From contig JADJWX010000011.1 in the NCBI GenBank assembly GCA_016716135.1, positions 186,001 through 250,000 on the forward strand: 64,000 nt of DNA, written 5' to 3'. Of this stretch, positions 44,691 to 53,700 are shown piece by piece (within the stretch, counting starts at the first letter, position 1; each line of letters opens with the position of its first letter). Origin of the DNA: Lewinellaceae bacterium. GTDB taxonomy: Bacteria; Bacteroidota; Bacteroidia; Chitinophagales; Saprospiraceae. Position numbers and translations under genes: made by a program. The notes beneath the pieces were generated by a model. The model searched no databases and had not been told where the DNA came from. It was given only the letters and a program-made list of their open reading frames with translations.

Positions 44691-45410
44691 CTATTTGCCG
44701 GGCGGTTGGCTGGGCCGCACCTCAATTTTGCTGGGCAGGGTGCGGGAATTCAATTTCAGCAGATCCACCACCATCTGACCCAGGTCTTCAGGTTGTATTT
44801 TCCAGGCGTCGGCATCGTTGGGTTCGTGGTTGTTGAAGTGGGAAGCCACCGAGCCCGGCATAATCGTGGTGCAGCGGATCCCGGCGTCCCTGAGGTCGAG
44901 CATAACCGCCTGGGTAAAGCCCACCAATCCAAATTTGCTGGCATTGTAGGCCGAGCCTTTCGGGAAAAAATTGGTGCCCGCCAGGCTGGCGATGCTGATA
45001 AAATATCCCTTGGTTTTCGTGAGCGCATCAACCGACGCCTTCAGGCTGTAAAACACCCCGGTTAGGTTGGTGTCTATGGTTTCATGCCATTGCGCCGGAG
45101 TCATTTCCATGATGGGCGCGAAATGGCCGACACCGGCATTGGCAATGAGCACGTCGAGGCGACCGAATGCTTCGAGTGTTGTGCGCACCGCCTGTTGCTG
45201 TGCTTCAAAATCGCGGACATCGGCAGCGATACCGACGACTTTTCCGGAGCCCATTTTGGATAGTTCCTGCGCGGCCGCATCCGCAGCGTCCTGGTGGCGG
45301 CTGGTGATCGCCACATTTGCGCCTTCTGCCAGCAAACTGGCGGCAATGCCGTAGCCAATCCCTTTGCTGCCCCCGGTGATGAGGACTGAAATTCCGTTTA
45401 GATTTTTCAT
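44691..45410 (-). CDS. Short-chain dehydrogenase/reductase
   Basis: The 239-residue SDR has the NAD(P)-binding TGGSKGIGYG (residues 12-21), the NAG motif (VLIANAGVG), the catalytic Ser in ISIASLAGTNF and the YNASKFG catalytic Tyr-Lys motif. It is a classical SDR with a C-terminal extension (SKIEVRPSQPPGK). The substrate cannot be inferred. It is read away from the flavin amine oxidase gene with 258 bases between their starts. Confidence 0.95.
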   Translation of the reverse strand: MKNLNGISVLITGGSKGIGYGIAASLLAEGANVAITSRHQDAADAAAQELSKMGSGKVVGIAADVRDFEAQQQAVRTTLEAFGRLDVLIANAGVGHFAPIMEMTPAQWHETIDTNLTGVFYSLKASVDALTKTKGYFISIASLAGTNFFPKGSAYNASKFGLVGFTQAVMLDLRDAGIRCTTIMPGSVASHFNNHEPNDADAWKIQPEDLGQMVVDLLKLNSRTLPSKIEVRPSQPPGK

Positions 45411-45668
45411 ATGGTTTAGAAACGCGAACAGAAAAAAAAGGTTAGTGTTTTTTGTAAAAAAACATGGTAAAGCCGGCCAAATGCAATAAGAATTCCCGTT
45501 TCAACAGTTGTTTTGCAGGATATAAATCTTGTCGTCCCCGGCGTACATTTGCGTTATCCGAAAAGGCCGTCGCGCCAACAAAAAAGTCCCAAATTTTGGG
45601 AATGCTGACAACCGTTTCCGGTAGACCGTTAAAACAACTTTCATCAGTATTCTTAACAAGGAATCAAC

Positions 45669-47267
45669 TTGAAAAACACCGTACGCACCCCCTTTCTTGC
45701 GGCTATTCGCAAAGCGTTTAAACTCGCCCTCCTGGCCGAAAAACAACAAACCAATGCTGCTGAAATCATAGGCCAGGCACAACAATTGGCAACCAGTCGC
45801 CGGAAATTCCTGGAAAACACCGGCAAGATCATTCTCGGCGGAACCATTGCCCCCGGCTTGCTGCTTCAGCCGCGAAAACTGTTGCTCCGGCCGTTTTCAG
45901 GGGGACTGACACCTCGAATCGTCATCGTCGGCGGTGGCATTGCAGGCCTGAACGCCCTGCACGTGTTGAAAAAGAACAAGCTGGAAGCCACCCTGTACGA
46001 GGCTACGGGACGCACGGGGGGGCGCATGTTCACGGTGCAGGAAGCAATGGGCAAGGGCACCTGGACAGAATTTGGCGGGGAATTCATCGACACCGACCAC
46101 GCCGATATGTGGGCCCTGGCCAAAGAGTTCAACATTGAACTGATCGACTACCAGCAGGCCAGTGAGGCTAAACTGGAAGCAGAAACCTTCTTTTTCGAAG
46201 GCAAACATTACAATATGGAAGCCGTCGTAACAGCGTTCCGGACATTTGCCCCGCGGCTGAAAGCCGACATGGACAAACTCGACGGCGACTTTTCTTATTT
46301 AACCACGGACCCGTTTATCCAAAAACTGGATAAAATGTCGCTGCGTAAATACCTCAAAAATATCGGCGCCAGGGGCTGGATAAAGAGGCTGATTGAAGTC
46401 GCCTACGAGTCCGAATACGGCCTTTCCCCCAAAGTGCAATCGAGCCTGAACCTTACTCTGCTTATTTCGCCCGATACCAGCTCGGGGTCGCTCGCCTTTT
46501 TCGGCGACAGCGACGAACGCTACAAAGCCCGCGGCGGCAATCAAAGTATTGTCGACGCCCTGGCCCGTAAATACGCCGGTGATATCCGGATGAACCGCCC
46601 GCTGGAGTCGATCCGCCAGGACGGCAACAGTTACAATTTGCACTTTGGCGGGATGCACGATGCGGTCCAGGCCGACTTTGTGATCCTTGCCCTACCCTTC
46701 ACCAAATTGCGGTCGGTGGATATGCAAATCGAAATGCCACCGGTCAAACGCACATGTATTGACACCCTCGGCTACGGCACCAACTCCAAGTTGATGCTCG
46801 GCATGAAATCGCATTTCTGGCGGAAACAGGGCTACGGCGGTCTGGTGTACAGCGACATTGGCATCCCCAATGGCTGGGACAATGCCCAACTCCAGACCGG
46901 GGATGATGAAGCAGCCGGGCTGTCTATCCTGTTCGGCGGGCCATGCGGTGTTAAACTAGGCGAGGGCACACCCGATACACAGAAAAACAAATACCTCCCC
47001 TTATGGGAACGCATTTTCCCCGGATCAACCGAACAATTCAACGGGAAGGTCGCCCGAATGCATTGGCCGTCCTACCCGTACGTTCTGGGCAGTTATATTT
47101 GTTATACCCGCGGCCAGTATACCAGCATCAGCGGGGCCGAACAAATGCCTGTTGGGAATATCCTATTTGCAGGTGAGCATTGTGGCGGGGCTTATGCCGG
47201 GTTTATGAACGGCGCGGCACAAAGCGGCCGGGAAGCAGCCGAAATGATTTTGAGCCGGCTGGATTGA
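45669..47267 (+). CDS. Flavin amine oxidase family protein, TTG start, internal Tat-like motif
   Basis: Start codon TTG at 45669 gives MKNTVRTPFLAAIRKAFKLA; no in-frame ATG precedes the FAD domain at a better place. Residues about 45-60 contain SRRKFLENTGKIILGGTIAP, a twin-arginine signal-like segment placed behind an N-terminal extension of ~40 residues, as is typical of this Bacteroidota subfamily. The FAD-binding Rossmann motif is IVIVGGGIAGLNALHVL (about 82-98) with GRTGGRMFT, and the C-terminal flavin motif is GEHCGGAYAGFMNGA. It likely oxidises an amine in the periplasm. It is divergent from the SDR gene. Confidence 0.92.
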   Translation: MKNTVRTPFLAAIRKAFKLALLAEKQQTNAAEIIGQAQQLATSRRKFLENTGKIILGGTIAPGLLLQPRKLLLRPFSGGLTPRIVIVGGGIAGLNALHVLKKNKLEATLYEATGRTGGRMFTVQEAMGKGTWTEFGGEFIDTDHADMWALAKEFNIELIDYQQASEAKLEAETFFFEGKHYNMEAVVTAFRTFAPRLKADMDKLDGDFSYLTTDPFIQKLDKMSLRKYLKNIGARGWIKRLIEVAYESEYGLSPKVQSSLNLTLLISPDTSSGSLAFFGDSDERYKARGGNQSIVDALARKYAGDIRMNRPLESIRQDGNSYNLHFGGMHDAVQADFVILALPFTKLRSVDMQIEMPPVKRTCIDTLGYGTNSKLMLGMKSHFWRKQGYGGLVYSDIGIPNGWDNAQLQTGDDEAAGLSILFGGPCGVKLGEGTPDTQKNKYLPLWERIFPGSTEQFNGKVARMHWPSYPYVLGSYICYTRGQYTSISGAEQMPVGNILFAGEHCGGAYAGFMNGAAQSGREAAEMILSRLD

Positions 47268-47388
47268 AACCACAGGCTCGACCTCAACCTTTTGAAAAAC
47301 AGAAAATCATATCCCTTTTTTGGTCGTTACAACCTGCAGTTAAGTGATTTCAACGTATGCTTCGCCATTAATCCGAAAATTACCATTA

Positions 47389-47565
47389 GCGAAATCAAAT
47401 CCGCGAAAATCTGCGTTTTGCCGAAGGCAAATCCGCGGTATCCGCGTTCTATTCCTGCTCGCCAGGAAATCCAAAGGAGCGCTCCCAACGTAGAGCGATT
47501 GGACCGCGGATTACCACGGATTCGCCTGCGGCGAAGACGCTGATAAACGCGGATTTGATTCCGCT
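47389..47565. repeat. Large imperfect inverted repeat of AAATCCGCG units
   Basis: The left side AGCGAAATCAAATCCGCG (47389-47406) continues with GCCGAAGGCAAATCCGCGG; the right side is the imperfect reverse complement, ending at about 47570 with CGCGGATTTGATTCCGCT. The arms are about 65 bases with scattered mismatches around a ~50-base centre. It fills the middle of the 497-base gap between the amine oxidase and the giant surface protein gene. No reading frame there is credible. Confidence 0.7.
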
Positions 47566-47764
47566 GAGGGCAAACAAGGCGATTAAAGTTCAAATCAACA
47601 CCTTGTATTAATTATGACCATCAGGATAAAAACTGGATGTTCACAATTTCAAAATGATGCTTTCCGGCGTTTTTAAAGATTGACCTGGAACGGTAAATTA
47701 AGGCAGCGGATTCATCCGCAACCTGATCTACGAAAGTGCTTGTAACACCAAATCATTCCGCCGT

Positions 47765-50700
47765 ATGTTCCTCCGAAATCTGACACTCCTGCTGCTTTTC
47801 CTTTTTTACACCAGTACCTTTTGCCTTGCCCAGGGTGCCCCCGGTTTCTCCTGCGGTTTCGACCCGGCCCTCTCCCGGCAACAATCCGGGATCGAGCAGT
47901 ATGAGCAACGGCTGCGCCAGTTTTTTTTGCAAAAAAAAGCCGATGGCGAGCAACCGGAAGGGCTGTCGGCGCTGCTGTACACCGTTCCGGTCGTCGTGCA
48001 CATCATCCACAACGGCGGCGCTGAAAACATCTCCGACGCACAGGTACAGGCTGCCATCGACCACCTGAATGCCGGTTTTGCCGCAGCGGGCTACTTTGCC
48101 CAGCAAGGCGCCACGGTCAACACCCAAATCCAGTTTTGCCTTGCCAAACGCGACCCCGACGGCAAGCCCACCACCGGCATTACCCGCACCCAGTCGCCGC
48201 TGACCATTATGACCATGGAAACCGACGACATCGCCACAAAAGATCTGAGCCGCTGGGACCCTACGGCCTACGTGAATATTTGGGTGGTGCGCGAAATTTT
48301 GAGCACGTCCGCAGGGCCCGGCGTTGCAGGCTATGCTTTTTTCCCGACCGCACACGGACAACCCCAGGACGGCATGATCTGCGAAGCCGGATTTTTTGGA
48401 AAAAGTCCCAAGGAAGACGCCGTGCTGATCCACGAAATGGGGCATTATTTCGGCCTGTACCACACCTTCCAGGGCGGCTGCAAAAACGACGACTGCACCG
48501 TCGACGGCGACCGGGTGTGCGACACCCCACCCGACCAGGCGACACACACGACCTGCGTGTTCAACTCCTGCTCGACAGACGTGGCCGCCGGCAGCCCGTT
48601 TTTGACCGATGTCGATGATTTTACGGGCGATTTTATGGACTACTCGCCCTTCGACTGTTACCATTTTTTCACCGCCGGACAGGCGCTCCGCATGCAGGGC
48701 GCCCTGGAAACCGTCCGCACCAGCCTGCTGCATTCCGCCGGGTGCCTCGACCCCTGCTCGCAAGCCCTTACCGCTTCTTTTTCGGCTGCGCCAAACCCTG
48801 TTCAGGCCGGTGAACCGGTAGTTTTCACCAATACGTCCACCGGGGCCACCTTGTTTTCCTGGTCGGAAAACGGGCTTGTCTTTTCCCAAAATCAGGATGC
48901 TTCAACGATTTTCACCGCGCTTGGCCAGCACACCATTTTCCTCACCACGGGCAACAGCGACCCGAATTGCAGTGCAACGGCGCAGGTGTCGATCGAGGTA
49001 ACCTGCCCGGTTACTGCCGGGTTTACAGCCAGTGCCACCGAAGCCGTCGTGGGCTCAACACTTGTTTTTACCAACATCTCCACCGGCAATACGCCGCTTG
49101 ATTTTGAATGGCAAATCAATGGCCAGTCGGTTTCCACCACCACCGACCTGAATTTTACTTTTGTAAATGGTGGCTATTACACGGTAATGCTGAAAGCGAT
49201 CGGGGCGTATTGCAGCACGGAATTTTCCGCTTTGATCAAAATCACCACAGCCTGCGGGCAGGTCCCCGAACCGGCCCAGGTAGAATATTCGGCGCAAAAA
49301 AAACTGTTCAACCCGCGCGACGTCCTGGCCTTGCCCGGCGGTTATCTGCTGCAATGCGGCGGGCATAACAGCAGGCCGATGGTCAGCAAATGGGATGAAT
49401 CCGGAAACCTGCTTTGGCACAAAGTGACCACCGACAACGGCGCTTTCAGGCAGATACAGCAGCTGCCCGACGGGAATTTTTTGCTCGTCGGGCAATCCAG
49501 CGGCAAAATGCTGCTGGCCAAAATGACCCCCGACGGCGATTTTTACTGGTCCAAAACCCTCGAAAATACCGGTGGCGACTACTGGAACCCCTATGAACCC
49601 GGGGCAACGGCCATCAACCCCGATGGTTCGTTCGGGCTCCTGTTCAACGATCCCTACGGACAAAAACGGTACCTGGCTAAAATCTCCGCCGGTGGCGATA
49701 TCCTCTGGACCAAAAATCTCTTCCAGGTAGCCACTGCGGGCGCACTGCGCCGGGCCACCGACGGGTCGGGTGATTTCCTCTTTATGGCCTGGGGAAATTT
49801 CCACACTGTTTTTTTCAGCGTCAGCGTTTTGCGGTTCAACCAGGCAGGGCAACTGTTGAAAATCAATACCTACTGGCTGGATACTGAAAACCTGACGGGC
49901 TTCCCCAACTTTGACCTGAACGTGCACGCTGACGGTGGCTATTCCATTTTTTTTACCGATGACGACTTCCTGGGCTCCACGAACGTCCAAAAATATTTGC
50001 TGCGCTGCACCGCAACCGGCGCTGTAAAGTGGGCCAAACGGTACGACCTCACAGGCGGCAACCAACGCAGCGCAGCTTATATCCGAGCCGTTCCGGACGA
50101 CAAAGGCTGGCTTATGGTAGACTCCCGGACGGACGCCGCGGGGCAGCCGCTTGGCGATTTTTTGATCCGCCTGGATGCGGACGGCAACATCGTCCGGACC
50201 CGCCGGCTGGGCAATACCGCTGTGAATTACGACTGGACGCCGGCGCCGGTATTCCAGTCGGGGCGTATCCGGGCGGTTCGCTCCAGTGATTTTAATTCGA
50301 CCCTGGAATTGCTGACCCTCCACGATTCAGACCTGCCGCAGACCTGCGCGCCCCTAACGCCGAATGCTGAAACGGGCAAACCGCTGTTCCCTATCGTTTT
50401 GGAAACCATGGTTTTCCCCAATTCACGTACGCTTGCACTGGCCGATGCGCCGCTTGTTTTGGCCGGCGACATGCTGGTTCGGACGGAACTTTGCGCGGCT
50501 ATTTTGCCCTGCCCGGAAATCTGCGACAACGAACTGGATGACGACGGCGACGGCTACGTGGATTGCTTCGACACCGATTGCCCTTGTTTCGATCCCGACC
50601 TGGCTTGCTCGATCACGCCCCCCGTGCAGCCGTTCTCTGCAAAAATTGCCTGGGAAAGCGGGGTGGATGTGATTGACCCGGAGGCGCCGCTTTTTGTCGG

Positions 50701-53700
50701 GAACCTCAACCCGCAGGTAGACAGTATTCCGGAAATAATTCTTCAGGGCAGAACGACCGGCGAATTGTACATTTTTAAAGGCGACGGTTCGAATAAGGCC
50801 AATCCGGTAAGTTTTAATCCGGCATTGATTGACAACTTTACGGTGGCGCCGCCGCTGCTGGCCGACATTAATGCCGATGGCATTCCGGAACTCGTTCTGG
50901 CCGCAGCCACCGGGAACATTCGGGTGTATACCAATTACCAGGAAAACCAGACGCCGCCATTTACCCTTTGGCTGGAAAGCCAGCCAGCGGTGCCGGGCTT
51001 TTTGAGTATGCTCGGTACTGCCGATTTTGACCAGGACGGTGTTCCGGAAATATTTGCGGGCAACCAGATTTTTGCTTTTGATTTTTCCAATCCAGCTGCG
51101 CCAACGCTTACGCCCCGTTTGAAAGGCGCCGGAAATGCAGGGGCCATGCCCCCCCTGGCTACTGGTTTCAGGGATGTATCGGCAGCAGCTGATTTGCTGT
51201 CGCGGGCCGATTGCAACGGCGACCCGGACTGCGACGGGCTGGAGCTGGCCGCAGGCGCACATATTTATTCCATCGACCTTGACCCGAACGACGGCGACGG
51301 GTACCAGATCAAAATCAAGCGCAACCTCAATGCGCTTGCCCCCGGATATAACTTTTCCGATGGCTTTACTCAGATTGCCGACATCAACCTCGATGGGCAA
51401 CCCGACATCGTAGTCAACGGAGCAGGCAGCGACCCTGGCACTAACACCGACGGGTTTTATGTCTGGGACAAAAACGGCCTGGTCGCATTTTTTCAGGTTT
51501 CCCCGGCGCTGGCTTTTCCACAGGGGAAACTCACCATAGCCAATGTTTTTGACGACCGAACAGCCGGGTTTGCGCAAGACTTCCCGGAAATCATTGGGAA
51601 ACGGCTCAATCCATCGCGCCTGATCGCCTATAACCTCAATGCCCGGTCGTTGGACGCAACCCAGCCGTTCTGGTGGTCGGTACCGTCAGACGATGTGTCT
51701 AATATTTGTTCTGTTTCGGCTTTCGATTTTGACTACGATGGCCTGGACGAACTGGTTTCCAAGGGTGACACCTTCCTGCGGGTCATTTACGGCGGCCCGG
51801 CGCCATTTCCGCCGGGCGTCGACCCCGATACCCGGGTTTGGTTTGAACTAGCCGGCAGAGCGGGAACTAGTTTTGAAGGCGCAGTTGTGGCTGATGTGGA
51901 CGCCGACCAGTCCGCAGAAATTGTATACGCCTTTAACCCGAACAATGTGAGCCAGAATAACGGCCGCTTGCGAGTGCTCGAATCGGCCGATCTGCCCTGG
52001 CCACCTGCACGGTCGGTCTGGAACCAGTTCAGCTATTTTGGCGTCAACATCAACGACGACCTGACGGTTCCGCAAATACAGCAGCCGCACTGGCTCGAAA
52101 TGGGCGGCATCGGCTCCGGGAAACGCCCGTTCAACAAACACCTGGCGCAACTAGGCGCGCTAAACCCCGCAGCAACGAACAAACTCAAGGTGCCGGATAT
52201 GACCCTGACCCTGGACTCCACCCGTTGCCGGATGGATAGTTTCGACCTGTTCCTGAACATTTGCAATGCAGGCAGTGCCCTGTTGCCCGGCGGCACACCC
52301 ATCGCATTTTACCTCGGCAACCCGACGACAATAGCGGCGCCCCTGCTTTTTCTGCCGGTTGTTTTAGCGGAAAAACTGGAGCCCGGGGCCTGTATTTCGT
52401 TGAAAAAAACCATTCCGGCCACCTACAACGAAACCATTTTTGCCGTAGCAAACGACAACGGAACACTGCCCACGCCCTTCGACCTAACTGCTGATTTCCC
52501 CGCTACCAACCAACCGGAATGCTACTACGAAAACAACCTGGCCTCTTTTTTTATCGGGCACCAACCACTGGCGCTCGACCTTGGTCCGGATATTTCGTTG
52601 TGCAAAAATTCAGTGGTTGCGCTGTCGGCAAGCCCGGGCTTTCAACGCTACCGCTGGCAGGACGGCTCCACCGAACCCGATTTCACCGCATTCGGCCCCG
52701 GGAAATATTGGGTGGATGCCTACGATGCCTGCGGTTTTTTGCAAACGGATACCGTGCAAATCACCCTGAATACCCTCGACACCCTCGATCTGCCGGACGC
52801 GGTTGCGATTTGCGACGGTGAAACCATTCAACTGGCCGTCGACGGGTTTTCGAAATATATCTGGTCTCCTGCCGATTCAGTGAGTTGTGCGGACTGCCCC
52901 GTGGTGGATATTTTGGCAAAAAACTCCATCACCCTGCTTCTGAGTGCGGCGAGCGGCGACTGTATCGTTTCCGATTCAATCCGCATCACCATCGGGCAAA
53001 AACCCACCCTGGATTTGCAGGTGCAAACCAATGTTTGCGATTCGATGGCGAGCCTGGCAGCAAGCGCCACCGGCAACGGGCCATTTCAATTTCACTGGTC
53101 GGATTTTAACACCGATTCCGTTCGCACAGTAACCCAGGCGGGCGTCTACACGGTAGAGGTTACGGACAAAAATGGCTGTCAAGCAACGGATACCGCCTCG
53201 ATTGACCTGTTGCCGCCATTGAAAATCGGACTGAATTCGACCATGCCGGATTGTGCCAGCGCCGCCACCGGTGCGATCGATGTGAGCGTCAGCGGAGGCT
53301 TACCTCCTTTTGAATTTATTTGGTCAAACAATGCCGTTTCGGAAGACCTCACCGGCATCCCGGCCGGCAACTATACCCTCCAGGTCACCGACGCCAACGG
53401 CTGCTCCGCTGCGATTTCCGAAACCCTGACCGATCCGCCCGCCATTCAACTTAGTTTGCAAAAAACAGACCCGAATTGCGCTGGAGAGGCTACCGGTGCT
53501 ATTGATTTGACGGCCAGCGGCGGCAACGGAATTTTACAATTTTCATGGTCGAACAACACCACCGTGGAGGACCTGAGTGCCGTTCCTGCCGGCGATTACA
53601 CGCTCGTTGTCACCGATGCCAACGGCTGCTCCGCTACCGTTTCTGAAACCCTGATCGATCCGCCCGCCATTCAACTTAGTTTAGAAAAAACAGACCCGAT

